Source of the DNA: Dehalococcoidia bacterium
GTDB lineage: Bacteria > Chloroflexota > Dehalococcoidia > Dehalococcoidales > G020351185
DNA: 32,722 nt
Assembly (NCBI GenBank): GCA_020351185.1
Contig: CP070729.1
Span: forward strand, 1,141,051 to 1,173,772
Direction of reading: 5' to 3'
The first letter of the stretch is position 1. The number at the start of each line of letters is the position of its first letter. The notes below the pieces were generated by a model. It worked only from the letters and a program-made list of their open reading frames with translations, was not told the origin of the DNA and did not search any database. Shown piece after piece: positions 1 to 7,639 of this stretch. Position numbers and translations under genes: made by a program.

Positions 1-1
1 A

Positions 2-148
2 CTACCGGAAGGAGCCATAGCTGGAGCTATTGTGCGCAATGATTCGGTTATCATTCCACCTTACGACAGCATTGTACAAGCAGGGGACCATGTTATCATA
101 GTCTCCCCTATCGCGGTTGTGCCCACTGTGGAAAAACTTTTCAAGTAA
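2..148 (+). CDS. trkA: TrkA/RCK protein, C-terminal fragment (5' cut by window)
   Basis: The last 48 codons of a gene whose start lies before the window. The peptide begins LPEGAIAGAIVRND and continues through VIIPPYDSIVQAGDHVIIVSP, ending EKLFK. This is the usual shape of an RCK_C (TrkA-C) domain: a hydrophobic strand, a short 'promise' such as PEGAIAG, then the 'GD.V.I' strand near the end. RCK_C domains bind a regulatory ligand and gate a potassium transporter on the inner face of the membrane. The stop is 9 bases before trkH, so the two are almost certainly cotranscribed. Its N-terminal NAD-binding half is outside the window, so the full length is unknown. Confidence 0.85.
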   Translation, partial: LPEGAIAGAIVRNDSVIIPPYDSIVQAGDHVIIVSPIAVVPTVEKLFK

Positions 149-157
149 GAGCCGATA

Positions 158-1612
158 ATGAGAATAAAAGTTGTTCTCCACTACCTAGGATTGCTGATAA
201 GCAGCATAGGCTTGACAATGCTACTGCCTCTATTATGGAGCCTTTTTAGTGACCGAACAGATACTCCTGCTTTAGCCATTTCAATAGCTATAAGTTTGGG
301 TTCAGGTTTACTGCTGTGGCGACTACTTCCAATAAAAGAGAAGGGCATGAATCGCCGGGAAGCCATAGTACTAGTTGTCACTAGCTATATAACGGCTTCT
401 TTCTTTGGTGCCCTGCCTTATACATTATCAGGTGCTCTACCTAGTTTTTTAGATGCTTACTTTGAAGCTTTATCCGGCTATACCACCACTGGCGCTACAG
501 TACTCAACTCTATCGAAAACCAAGCAGAGGGGATTCTTCTTTGGCGTTCCTTTACTCAATGGCTAGGTGGTATGGGAATAATAATGCTTTTCGTCGCCCT
601 ATTTCCAATACTGGGTATCGGTGCCGCACATCTAGCAGAGGCTGAAATGCCAGGAGGCCAGCAGGGGGAAAGGTTGACAGCTCGCATACGGGATACTGCT
701 AAAGCCTTGGGTTTGATTTATTTGGGCATGACAATAACTGAGTTCATTTTGTTGCTTATTGGTGGATTACCTATATTTGACGCGATAACCGTTACCCTCT
801 CTACTATACCCATCGGTGGTTTTACAGCTACCAATCTGAGCATCGGAGCCTATAACAGCTTGTTTGTCGAGGTAATTGTTATCTTATTTATGATAGCTGC
901 CGGAATAAACTTCGGGCTTCATTACTTCCTGATCTTCAAGCGTCAGCCAATGCGATTGCTGAATGATTCCGAGTTCAAGTTGTATATCGCCCTTATAGTA
1001 TTGGTTACACTTATTCTTAATATAGAGCTGATAATAAATATGGAGCTACCATTTGGTGAAGCCCTCAGACATGGTAGTTTCCAAGCAATATCAATTCTTA
1101 CCACGACTGGCTTTACAACCACCGACTTTAACACCTGGACAGACTTTGCCAAATCGTTATTACTTGTTCTGATGATAATCGGCGCATCAGCTGGCTCTAC
1201 AGGGGGAGCTTTGAAAGTTGTCCGCCTACTAGTGCTAGCCAAGTATACCTATCGACGCATCTTACTGGCTTTCAATCCGCGGACTGTAATTCCACTAAAG
1301 GTTGGTGGGAGTATAATACCCGAAAGTGTTACTTCTCGAATCATTGGATTAGCGATTCTATACTTCGCTACACTTGTTATCTGTTTCCTTATCATGAGCG
1401 GTCTCGGACTTGATAATATAACGGCTCTATCTTCGGTTGTCGCTTCCCTAGGTAACGTAGGCCCCGGGTTGGGCATGGTCGGCCCGACAGAAAGCTACAC
1501 TTTGATCCCTCCAGTTGGTAAAGGAGTGCTTATGTTTTGTATGATTGCTGGTCGCCTCGAGCTGTTTACTCTTTTTATTTTGTTTACACCGGCTTTTTGG
1601 AGATGGCGGTAA
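158..1612 (+). CDS. trkH: Trk potassium uptake protein TrkH
   Basis: Membrane-embedded K+ translocating subunit of a Trk/Ktr system, 484 aa, the normal size for TrkH. The four pore loops of the SKT superfamily are visible in order: GYTTTGATV near residue 106, IPIGGFTATN near 219, STTGFTTTDF near 313 and SLGNVGPGLG near 431. The glycines are the selectivity-filter positions. About ten hydrophobic membrane segments surround them, and the C-terminus FTPAFWRWR is typical of the family. The gene follows an RCK_C-ending gene by 9 bases and precedes more RCK genes, so it has several candidate cytoplasmic gating partners. No strong ribosome binding site is visible before the ATG, consistent with translational coupling. 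Confidence 0.95.
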   Translation: MRIKVVLHYLGLLISSIGLTMLLPLLWSLFSDRTDTPALAISIAISLGSGLLLWRLLPIKEKGMNRREAIVLVVTSYITASFFGALPYTLSGALPSFLDAYFEALSGYTTTGATVLNSIENQAEGILLWRSFTQWLGGMGIIMLFVALFPILGIGAAHLAEAEMPGGQQGERLTARIRDTAKALGLIYLGMTITEFILLLIGGLPIFDAITVTLSTIPIGGFTATNLSIGAYNSLFVEVIVILFMIAAGINFGLHYFLIFKRQPMRLLNDSEFKLYIALIVLVTLILNIELIINMELPFGEALRHGSFQAISILTTTGFTTTDFNTWTDFAKSLLLVLMIIGASAGSTGGALKVVRLLVLAKYTYRRILLAFNPRTVIPLKVGGSIIPESVTSRIIGLAILYFATLVICFLIMSGLGLDNITALSSVVASLGNVGPGLGMVGPTESYTLIPPVGKGVLMFCMIAGRLELFTLFILFTPAFWRWR

Positions 1613-1658
1613 GTGATTTTATTGTAAAAAGTTTATCTCAATTAGGCAGGTAGCGGGA

Positions 1659-1687
1659 TTGTAATTTCTCAACGGGAAGATTATAAT
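1659..1687 (+). promoter_or_regulatory. Candidate sigma-70 promoter for uspA-trkA genes
   Basis: TTGTAA at 1659-1664, a 17-base spacer and a perfect TATAAT at 1682-1687. It lies in the 103-base gap between trkH and the universal stress gene, about 28 bases before the ATG. This suggests the usp and two RCK genes can be transcribed independently of trkH. Confidence 0.6.
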
Positions 1688-1715
1688 AGCCGCTTGATGG
1701 TGGAAAGGGGAGAGT

Positions 1716-2144
1716 ATGGAGTTTTATAGAATTCTGGTACCTGTTGCTGGTAGCCAGGCTGATGAAGGGGCAATAGAGCTAGCCTGCAGCTTAGCAAAGC
1801 AACAGAGCAGAAGCAAGATTTTCGCCGTTCACGTAATTCCTGTTGAGCGTTCTTTGCCACTCGATGCTGAGATTAAACCCGAGATTGGCAGAGCTGAAGA
1901 TATATTGGGGCAGGCAGAAAAAATCGCCCAAGAGATGGGTTGTGTTGTAGAAACCGATATTCTTCAAGCCCGCGAGGTTGGCCCAGCTATCATAGACGAG
2001 GCAACAGAACGGGAAATTGACTTGATTCTCATAGGTGTTACCTATAAGAAACACTATGGTCAGTTTTGCTTGGGTGATGTTCTACCATATGTACTTGAAA
2101 ATGCCCCCTGTCGAGTTTTACTGGACCATCAAATAGATGTATAA
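1716..2144 (+). CDS. Universal stress protein (UspA) family
   Basis: Soluble protein of 142 aa with the alpha/beta Usp fold: N-terminal strand YRILVPVAGSQAD, middle strand KIFAVHVIPVE, and C-terminal strand DLILIGVTYKK followed by LGDVLPYVLENAPCRVLL. Usp proteins often accompany transporters and can bind ATP and modulate them. The usual ATP signature G-x2-G-x9-G-S/T is degenerate here: GVTYKKHYGQFCLGD keeps the last Gly but has Asp in place of Ser/Thr, so ATP binding is doubtful. An AGGGGAG ribosome binding site precedes the ATG. The gene is 12 bases before an RCK gene, so it probably acts with the Trk system; this is inferred from context. Confidence 0.85.
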   Translation: MEFYRILVPVAGSQADEGAIELACSLAKQQSRSKIFAVHVIPVERSLPLDAEIKPEIGRAEDILGQAEKIAQEMGCVVETDILQAREVGPAIIDEATEREIDLILIGVTYKKHYGQFCLGDVLPYVLENAPCRVLLDHQIDV

Positions 2145-2156
2145 CCAGGCTTAATA

Positions 2157-2555
2157 ATGAGAGTAATAATAATGGGTTGCGGGCGGGTAGGTGCTCAACT
2201 GGCCACCCTACTAGATAAAGACGGGCACCAAGTCATAGTCCTAGACAAAAATTCTCACAGTTTTCGCTGGCTACCGGGGAATTTCAAAGGCACTGCACTT
2301 CTGGGGCATGGTCTAGACGAAATCTCGCTCAAAAAAGCCGGAATAGAGAATGCGGATGTTTTTATCGCCGTAACCCAGGGAGACAACCGTAATATAATGG
2401 CGTGCCAAATTGCCAAGCATATCTTTAATGTACCCAAGGTAGTTTGCCGTATCTACGATCCTCTGCGCCGCGATCTTTATATTACACTTGGACTTGAAGC
2501 TTTAAGCCCAACCACCATCTTTTCACAGATGTTAAAGGAAAAAGTAGAGGAATAG
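2157..2555 (+). CDS. TrkA-N (RCK_N) domain protein, half-length
   Basis: A 132-aa protein with only the Rossmann-like RCK_N domain. It starts MRVIIMGCGRVGAQLA, whose GxGxxG (GCGRVG) is the dinucleotide-binding loop; an acidic residue at the end of strand 2 (VIVLDKN) would bind the adenosine ribose of NAD(H). The stretch DVFIAVTQGDNRNIMACQIAK is the conserved 'thDN' region. There is no RCK_C domain, and the stop is 9 bases before a full-length RCK gene, so the two may form a mixed gating ring for TrkH. It appears intact rather than a fragment, because the next gene starts with its own complete RCK_N domain. Confidence 0.88.
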   Translation: MRVIIMGCGRVGAQLATLLDKDGHQVIVLDKNSHSFRWLPGNFKGTALLGHGLDEISLKKAGIENADVFIAVTQGDNRNIMACQIAKHIFNVPKVVCRIYDPLRRDLYITLGLEALSPTTIFSQMLKEKVEE

Positions 2556-2564
2556 AATAGTCTC

Positions 2565-3227
2565 ATGTACATAATTATTGTTGGTGGTGGTAGGTTGGGA
2601 TATTATCTGACACGAGCTTTATTAGATGAAGGGCAAGAAGTGCTGGTAATTGAAAAGGATGCTGGTTTCAGTCAGACCATTAACGCCGAACTGGGTAGTG
2701 TAAGCCTGCATGGTGATGGCTGTGAAGTAGCTACCCTCGAAGCAGCCGGGGCTAACCGATGTGATATTTTCATAACAGTAACTGGTGATGATGAAGATAA
2801 TTTAGTCGCTTGCCAGTTAGCTAAGCATAAATTTAATGTCCCTAGAACAATAGCTCGCGTCAGAAATCCACAACATGAAAAGGTTTTTAAAAAGCTGGGA
2901 ATTGACGCCACCGTAAGTACCACCAACCTCATCCTAGAACATATAAAGCACGAACTACCATCACATCCATTGATGCACCTACTAGACATACAGGAAAAAG
3001 GTCTGGAGGTGGTAGAGGTAACCATTCCACCAGGCTCCACTTGTGTTGGTAGGCAGATTAAAGAGCTTCCATTACCCCAAGATAGCATTCTCTCTTTGAT
3101 TATCCGCAAAGAAAGAAAGCCATTGGTGCCAACAGAAAGTACCGTGATCGAAGCAGAAGATCAGATTATAGCTGTTATTCGTCCCGAAACAGAAAATGAA
3201 CTACGAGCTGCTCTAATGAGCGATTAG
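2565..3227 (+). CDS. trkA: TrkA/KtrA-type RCK potassium-channel regulator
   Basis: A 220-aa cytoplasmic regulator with RCK_N (residues about 1-130, GGGRLGYYL nucleotide loop, VLVIEKDAG strand 2 acid, ITVTGDDEDNLVACQLAK) followed by RCK_C (about 140-217, with VEVTIPPGSTCVGRQIKELPLPQDS and EDQIIAVIRPETE). The length matches KtrA/CeoB-type proteins with a single N+C unit rather than the double unit of E. coli TrkA. It is the last gene of the potassium cluster and faces the nitroreductase gene tail to tail. It should bind NAD(H)/ATP and a second ligand to gate TrkH. Confidence 0.93.
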   Translation: MYIIIVGGGRLGYYLTRALLDEGQEVLVIEKDAGFSQTINAELGSVSLHGDGCEVATLEAAGANRCDIFITVTGDDEDNLVACQLAKHKFNVPRTIARVRNPQHEKVFKKLGIDATVSTTNLILEHIKHELPSHPLMHLLDIQEKGLEVVEVTIPPGSTCVGRQIKELPLPQDSILSLIIRKERKPLVPTESTVIEAEDQIIAVIRPETENELRAALMSD

Positions 3228-3375
3228 TTCGATTTCTCGCTTTTGTACCCTAAATCCATAAACTACATACCTCTTTTTGGTCTCAATGATCCTAGCGGTG
3301 AGTGGTATCTCCAGCCTGATCGATAACCGGCTACTAAATATAGGGTGAAGAGTTTGGTTATATAAAAATAATCAC
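3228..3375. other. Convergent intergenic gap
   Basis: 148 bases between the RCK gene and the nitroreductase gene, which point at each other. I see no ORF with a ribosome binding site and no convincing terminator hairpin with a T-run on either strand. Confidence 0.5.
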
Positions 3376-3936
3376 TTACGCCCCAGTTCCATCATAAGAA
3401 TTAAAGGCAGTCACTTCTTTTAGTGAATCGCGCTTATGTAGTTGTCCCCGCTTGCTCTCATCACAGTAACCTACAGCGATAAGAACATCTAACCTTCTAT
3501 CTCTGGGAATTTTTAATATTGATTTTACCGCTCCCTCATCAAACCAACCAATCCAACAGGTACTCAACCCCAATTCCTCAGCCTGCAAAACAAAGTGTTC
3601 GGCGGCGATACCGATATCTATGAGGTAAAACTTTGTATCTCTAAGCAGACCGCCAATCCTTTCTAGAAACTTCGCTTTTTCAGAAACAACGGCCACTATC
3701 AACGGTGCCTTTTTAGCAAAAGACATCATTGAGTATATACCGCCGAAAGCGGCGCGACATAATTCATCCTTCAACTGCAAATCATCAACAACGATGAACT
3801 TCCACGGTTGGGAATTGCAGGCAGAGGGAGCAAGCCTAGCCGCCTCAAGACATAGCATAATTTTATCCCGCTCGACTGGCTTATCTATGAAATCACGTAC
3901 GCTTCTTCTGTGTCTTATTATATCCAATAATGCCAA
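3376..3936 (-). CDS. Nitroreductase-family FMN oxidoreductase
   Basis: A 186-aa enzyme of the nitroreductase fold, normally a homodimer with FMN and NAD(P)H. The N-terminal RHRRSVRDF supplies the basic residues that hold the FMN phosphate, and APSACNSQPWKFIVV is the family's second signature. The C-terminal half has STCWIGWF and the VLIAVGYCDE strand. I place the start at a TTG at 3936, preceded by AGGAG with 7 bases between; no ATG gives the conserved N-terminus. It sits 24 bases after cbiO on the same strand, so it is probably the last gene of the transporter operon. It lacks the SVGxMQPW-type motif I would expect in BluB, so I call no substrate. Confidence 0.9.
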   Translation of the reverse strand: MALLDIIRHRRSVRDFIDKPVERDKIMLCLEAARLAPSACNSQPWKFIVVDDLQLKDELCRAAFGGIYSMMSFAKKAPLIVAVVSEKAKFLERIGGLLRDTKFYLIDIGIAAEHFVLQAEELGLSTCWIGWFDEGAVKSILKIPRDRRLDVLIAVGYCDESKRGQLHKRDSLKEVTAFNSYDGTGA

Positions 3937-3960
3937 TTGTATACTCCTACGATAGATTGA

Positions 3961-4671
3961 TTACATAGTCGCTAGTCCGTGAGCGGTAAGCAGTTTCTTA
4001 TCCGCCAAGATATTGGTGGTATTACCGTCAGCAACAATCATTCCCTGATCAATAATAACCATTCTTGGGCATAATTCTTTTACTAACTCTATGTCATGAG
4101 AGATTATTATCTTAGTAATTGATAATCCCATTAAAACGTCGACTAAATCCCGTTTACCCCTTGGGTCGAGGTTACTGGTGGGTTCATCAATCACTAGTAC
4201 TTCTGGCGCCATGGACAGAACGGTAGCTATGGCTACACGTCTCTTTTCACCGATGCTCAAGTGGTGAGGTGATCGTTTTTCAAAACCAGACATGCCTACC
4301 AATCCCAAAGCCCTTTCAACAGCCCGCTCAACTTCAAACCGACTGTAGCCCATGTTCATCGGCCCGAAGGCAACATCATCAAAAACAGTGGGTGAAAAAA
4401 GCTGGTCATCTGGATTCTGAAACACCAATCCCACGCGGTTACGTACCCATTTTAAGTTATTATCATCGATCGGTCTGCCCATTAACTTCACATGGCCATT
4501 GCTCCTCAATATGCCATTAAAATGAAGTACCAAAGTCGACTTACCTGCCCCGTTAGGACCAACAATAGCCACTGAATCCCCCTCGTATATACCAAGGCTG
4601 ACATTACTCAAGGCTTGCTGTCCGTCGGGATAACTGAAAGAGAGGTGTTCAACCGCTATTAATTCCCTCAT
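3961..4671 (-). CDS. cbiO: ECF-type cobalt/nickel transporter ATPase CbiO/NikO
   Basis: ATP-binding subunit, 236 aa, that powers the energy-coupling-factor transporter. Walker A GPNGAGKS is at residues 38-45, the Q-loop Gln at 85 within VFQNPDDQLF (the extended form typical of CbiO/EcfA), the ABC signature at 138-142 as LSIGE rather than LSGGQ, Walker B VLVIDEP near 158-164, and the switch His at 192 (SHD). The ATG follows GGAGAG and is 11 bases after the cbiQ stop. The ATPase would act as a dimer on the cytoplasmic face, coupled to CbiQ. Whether the ion is Co2+ or Ni2+ cannot be told from this subunit. Confidence 0.93.
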   Translation of the reverse strand: MRELIAVEHLSFSYPDGQQALSNVSLGIYEGDSVAIVGPNGAGKSTLVLHFNGILRSNGHVKLMGRPIDDNNLKWVRNRVGLVFQNPDDQLFSPTVFDDVAFGPMNMGYSRFEVERAVERALGLVGMSGFEKRSPHHLSIGEKRRVAIATVLSMAPEVLVIDEPTSNLDPRGKRDLVDVLMGLSITKIIISHDIELVKELCPRMVIIDQGMIVADGNTTNILADKKLLTAHGLATM

Positions 4672-4682
4672 AATTGCTCTCC

Positions 4683-5459
4683 TTAAAAAAACAGGGTAAA
4701 CAAGTTGATAATACCTAGCACCAGTATCATGCCGGTGATAAAAAGGGAATCGATGCGTCCAAACTGCAAACTGTTTAGTGTACGACTATGACCATCAAAG
4801 CCACGCGATACCATAGCGGTAAAGATCCGCTCTCCTCGTTCGAAACTGCGGATAAAAAGGGTACCGATAATATTACCTACCGTTCTCATCTGCCTTAACC
4901 ATCCACTCCTAAAACTACGACTATCCCTTGCCTGTTTCATACGCATTGCCTCATCGGTGATTAGAAAAATATAACGGTACATAAAGGAAAGTAATATTAT
5001 CATTACCCGTGGTATCCGCAACCGTTCTAGTCCTAAAAGCAAGCTGGCGAAATTGGTAGTCGAGGTGAGCAGAACCAAGCTTAGAATGGAAAGCCAAGAC
5101 TTGGCCAATATGCTCCATAAAAGTTCCAGTCCGTCGTGGGTAACTAAAAAAGTCCATCCCCAAGCCTTAAAACTTAAGGCTACTTCACCTTCTTTAAAAA
5201 AAGGAATGAATACAGCAACAAGCAAAACGAAGGGGATGATTACTAGCGAGCGCCTGAGTACATAGTGTAGTGGCACCCTTGAAATCAGAATCAATGTAAC
5301 GATGATAAAAAAATACATGCCATATGCTGGCCAGCTACCGGTAGGCATCAGTACTAGGGTTGCTATTAAAACTAGTGTTGCCAGTAACTTACTACGTGGG
5401 TCAAGCCGGTGTATAAGGCTGTTTCGGTTGCTATACTGATCGAGAAAGCTATGTTTCAT
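4683..5459 (-). CDS. cbiQ: ECF cobalt/nickel transporter transmembrane protein CbiQ/NikQ
   Basis: Integral membrane coupling subunit, 258 aa, of the EcfT/CbiQ family. LIHRLDPRSKLLATL near the N-terminus is the family's first signature. About five hydrophobic segments follow, and the cytoplasmic coupling helices contain the Ala-Arg-Gly style motifs KQARDSRSFRSG (near residue 177) and MVSRGFDGHSR (near 222), which dock on the ATPase grooves. It lies between the small PDGLE protein and CbiO with 18- and 11-base gaps, so the four genes form one operon reading cbiM to cbiO. Confidence 0.93.
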   Translation of the reverse strand: MKHSFLDQYSNRNSLIHRLDPRSKLLATLVLIATLVLMPTGSWPAYGMYFFIIVTLILISRVPLHYVLRRSLVIIPFVLLVAVFIPFFKEGEVALSFKAWGWTFLVTHDGLELLWSILAKSWLSILSLVLLTSTTNFASLLLGLERLRIPRVMIILLSFMYRYIFLITDEAMRMKQARDSRSFRSGWLRQMRTVGNIIGTLFIRSFERGERIFTAMVSRGFDGHSRTLNSLQFGRIDSLFITGMILVLGIINLFTLFF

Positions 5460-5477
5460 TTGCTATTCCATAATAAA

Positions 5478-5783
5478 TTATTCGATAATGTTACTACCTT
5501 GCTTTTTCAACTTTATTAACCACGCCAGTCCGTAGACTATGAAGAATAAAACTACTACTCCCAGCCAGCCTGCCAGAATTGTGGCTAATACCTCATTCTC
5601 TATCCCAGGGAAAATATAATCAGCTATGAACGCGAAAGGTGCTTCCTCAGCAGCACTTATAAAACCCTTGTCTTCAGCTACCTTCTCCAGTCCATCTGGG
5701 AAAGAGGATGCCAGAGGCGAAATGGTGGCTAAGACTAAGCATATAACCAGCGCTATTACCCACCATTTTCTGCTCATTTTCAT
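5478..5783 (-). CDS. PDGLE-domain transporter component (NikN/CbiN-like)
   Basis: A 101-aa membrane protein with an N-terminal hydrophobic segment (about residues 6-27), an extracytoplasmic loop that starts SSFPDGLEKVAED, and a second membrane segment (about 66-91) ending in KLKKQG. The PDGLE sequence names the family, which serves as the small accessory component of Ni/Co ECF transporters in the place of CbiN. It is 6 bases downstream of cbiM and 18 bases before cbiQ. In the CbiMNQO scheme this small protein helps load metal into CbiM. The PDGLE form is often linked with the NikMN type, which mildly favours nickel. Confidence 0.88.
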   Translation of the reverse strand: MKMSRKWWVIALVICLVLATISPLASSFPDGLEKVAEDKGFISAAEEAPFAFIADYIFPGIENEVLATILAGWLGVVVLFFIVYGLAWLIKLKKQGSNIIE

Positions 5784-5789
5784 TCTCTT

Positions 5790-6428
5790 CTAAATCCTCT
5801 GTAGATTAAGCAAGTCAGCTCTAGTTGACATTACCAAGTTGAGCACAACAATTGTAATTAATCCCTCTCCGAGACCTATCAGGGCATGAATCCCTGCCAT
5901 TGCTGGTAGTACCACTCCCATAGGGGATACTCCAGACAGAGCCAGCTCTATAGCGCAGGCGATTGATGCCAGCAGTACCGAACCCCAAGCGGCGACAAAA
6001 GTAGCCACTAGTTTGCTGCGACGGTTGTTGCCCAGTACAGTGTTTATTAGGTTATATATGTAATGAGCACCAAGGCAGGCGATAATACCCATATTCAGGA
6101 TATTTGCACCCAGGGCTAGCAAACCTCCATCTTGAAAGATTAAGCTCTGGGCAATCATTACAATACTCATTATTATCACTGCCGCCCATGGCCCAACTAG
6201 AATTGCCACCAGCGCGGCGCCTATGACATGGCCTGAAGTGCCACCAACAACGGGGAAGTTGAGCATCTGGGCGACAAACACAAAAGCTGCTAGAATACCC
6301 ATCATCGGAATATGTTTTTCACCTATTTTTTCTCTGGCTTTTCTGAGTGCATTAGCTACTCCACCGGCTGTTATAACATAAGTGGTACCCACTGCGGCAG
6401 CAACAAGAAAGCCGTCTGGAATGTGCAT
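5790..6428 (-). CDS. cbiM: ECF cobalt/nickel substrate-binding membrane protein CbiM/NikM
   Basis: S-component of the transporter, 212 aa. It starts exactly with MHIPDGFL, the invariant N-terminus whose His2 enters the metal site, so the ATG at 6428 is secure; a GAGAGGGAG ribosome binding site precedes it. The second signature LNFPVVGGTSGHVIGA (near residue 57) carries the other metal-binding His. Six or seven hydrophobic segments span the protein. It is the first gene of the transporter operon, and its promoter region holds a palindrome resembling one in front of the adjacent Fur-family gene, implying metal-dependent repression. Confidence 0.95.
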   Translation of the reverse strand: MHIPDGFLVAAAVGTTYVITAGGVANALRKAREKIGEKHIPMMGILAAFVFVAQMLNFPVVGGTSGHVIGAALVAILVGPWAAVIIMSIVMIAQSLIFQDGGLLALGANILNMGIIACLGAHYIYNLINTVLGNNRRSKLVATFVAAWGSVLLASIACAIELALSGVSPMGVVLPAMAGIHALIGLGEGLITIVVLNLVMSTRADLLNLQRI

Positions 6429-6448
6429 TAGCTCCCTCTCTTTCGCAT

Positions 6449-6474
6449 TTTATAGCAAATGCAAACGCTTGCAT
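6449..6474 (-). promoter_or_regulatory. cbiM promoter -10 with overlapping-region palindrome (Nur-like operator)
   Basis: On the minus strand an extended -10 (TGC then TATAAA, 6449-6454) lies about 20 bases before cbiM. Just upstream is an inverted repeat with arms ATGCAA (6459-6464) and TTGCAT (6469-6474) and a 4-base centre. It would sit between -35 and -10, where a bound repressor blocks polymerase. The TTGCA half resembles the TTGCAA half of the Streptomyces Nur box, although the spacing differs. Confidence 0.55.
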
Positions 6475-6489
6475 AATTGTAGAAAAAAA

Positions 6490-6918
6490 TTATTGACATT
6501 TACCGCACCGGCCAAAAATTGCTAAGTGGGCAAGGTCAGCTTTAAAGTTGTAGGTTTTATGCAAGGTATCCCGCAGCGGCAACAACACCGTTTCATTAAG
6601 GTCTGTAACACAGCCGCAGCTCTGGCAAACAAGATGGTGGTGGTGTCCTTTTTTAATACTATGGTATCGAACCCGACCATCGCCCATATCCGTTTCTGTA
6701 ACTAAACCAAGCTCTTTAAGTAGTTCGAGAGTACGGTATACAGTTGAAATATTGAGATGAGGATAACGATCGCAGACTCGGCTATATATCTCATCGGCGC
6801 TTATGTGATCGTCAGCCGCTTCTACCGCATCCAGTATCATCATTCGCTGAGGTGTCAAGCGGTAACCACGACGGCTCAGTTTGTTGATTATATCACTACT
6901 ATGATCCATTGGCCTCAA
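6490..6918 (-). CDS. Fur-family metalloregulator (Nur/Zur/Fur type)
   Basis: A 142-aa DNA-binding repressor. The winged helix spans residues about 12-90 with RRGYRLTPQRMMILD and the recognition helix region NISTVYRTLELL. The dimerisation domain has H86, a run of four His at 92-95, and two structural zinc pairs C98/C101 and C138/C141. The gene is divergent in promoter logic but on the same strand as cbiM, 61 bases upstream of it. A TTGCAA palindrome precedes both, so I infer it represses itself and the transporter in response to nickel or cobalt. The start is uncertain: TTG at 6918 or ATG at 6909; neither has an ideally spaced ribosome binding site. Confidence 0.9.
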   Translation of the reverse strand: MRPMDHSSDIINKLSRRGYRLTPQRMMILDAVEAADDHISADEIYSRVCDRYPHLNISTVYRTLELLKELGLVTETDMGDGRVRYHSIKKGHHHHLVCQSCGCVTDLNETVLLPLRDTLHKTYNFKADLAHLAIFGRCGKCQ

Positions 6919-6938
6919 TTATCTATTCATCATAGCGG

Positions 6939-6974
6939 ATAATAGCAGCAATTGCAACCCTTTGTAGTTGCAAT
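6939..6974 (-). promoter_or_regulatory. Promoter and palindromic operator of the Fur-family gene
   Basis: A perfect inverted repeat, ATTGCAAC (6951-6958) and GTTGCAAT (6967-6974) with an 8-base centre, lies directly upstream of an extended -10 (TGC then TATTAT, 6939-6944 on the minus strand). This is the layout of an autoregulated promoter. Each half contains TTGCAA, the half-site known for nickel regulator Nur. Confidence 0.6.
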
Positions 6975-6992
6975 CTGTCTCAATAAATTTGC

Positions 6993-7442
6993 CTAAAATT
7001 TATCCCGACTGTCAAGCATTATGGTTACTGGACCGTCGTTGTTTAGTTCCACCTGCATATACTGTTGAAAGCGCCCACAGGCAATCCTCAAACCTGTTGA
7101 GCTTGCCTTCTCAACAAACTTTGTAAATAATTCTTCTGCTTTCTCTGGTGGGGCCGCATTGGTAAAACTAGGTCTTCTTCCCCTTCTGGTATCGGCCAAC
7201 AAGGTAAGCTGACTTACCAGCAGTAATTCACCACCGATATCAAGTGCCGAAAGGTTAAATTTACCAGCTGTACCAGAGAAAATACGTTGGTTTATAATCT
7301 TTTGGATAAGGTAGTCTATATCCCTTTCGGTATCATCAATGGCTACACCAACAAAAACAACAAGACCGATGCCAATGCTGCCCACTTCTTTACCGGCAAT
7401 AGTAACTCGTGCAGAATTTACTCGTTGGAGTAACGCTTTCAT
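6993..7442 (-). CDS. dtd: D-aminoacyl-tRNA deacylase
   Basis: Cytosolic editing enzyme, 149 aa (normal length), that hydrolyses D-amino acids, and glycine mischarged on tRNA-Ala, from tRNA. The N-terminus MKALLQRVNSARVTI is diagnostic. The active-site motif SQxTL is present as SQLTLLAD near residue 77 (SQFTL is usual), and the Gly-cisPro motif appears as NNDGPVTIMLDS near the C-terminus, supplying the chiral selectivity. It is upstream of the Fur-family gene on the same strand, but the operator-bearing promoter between them suggests separate control. Confidence 0.96.
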   Translation of the reverse strand: MKALLQRVNSARVTIAGKEVGSIGIGLVVFVGVAIDDTERDIDYLIQKIINQRIFSGTAGKFNLSALDIGGELLLVSQLTLLADTRRGRRPSFTNAAPPEKAEELFTKFVEKASSTGLRIACGRFQQYMQVELNNDGPVTIMLDSRDKF

Positions 7443-7639
7443 ACATTTTTCTTTCTATCAACTTCTCGGCAGCATTCTAATGCAAGGTAAATTCTTAGGC
7501 AAATTAATGCTGATAATATTTTCATAAAGACTCTACCTGATGGGCAAATTTATTACTGGACTTCACCTGAAAAAGAGAGTAGAATAAACATATCATTCAT
7601 GAATAGATAGTATGATGTTGTTGAAAGATATCAAGGCGA

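Noticed and set aside
3376-3936. Nitroreductase as BluB (dimethylbenzimidazole synthase), given the cobalt/nickel transporter context
   Set aside because: The FMN-site sequence APSACNSQPW is of the common nitroreductase type rather than the SVGxMQPW-type sequence expected of BluB.
6429-6489. Cobalamin riboswitch before cbiM
   Set aside because: The gap is 61 bases, far too short for a cobalamin riboswitch, and no B12-box sequence is present; a palindromic operator explains the region better.
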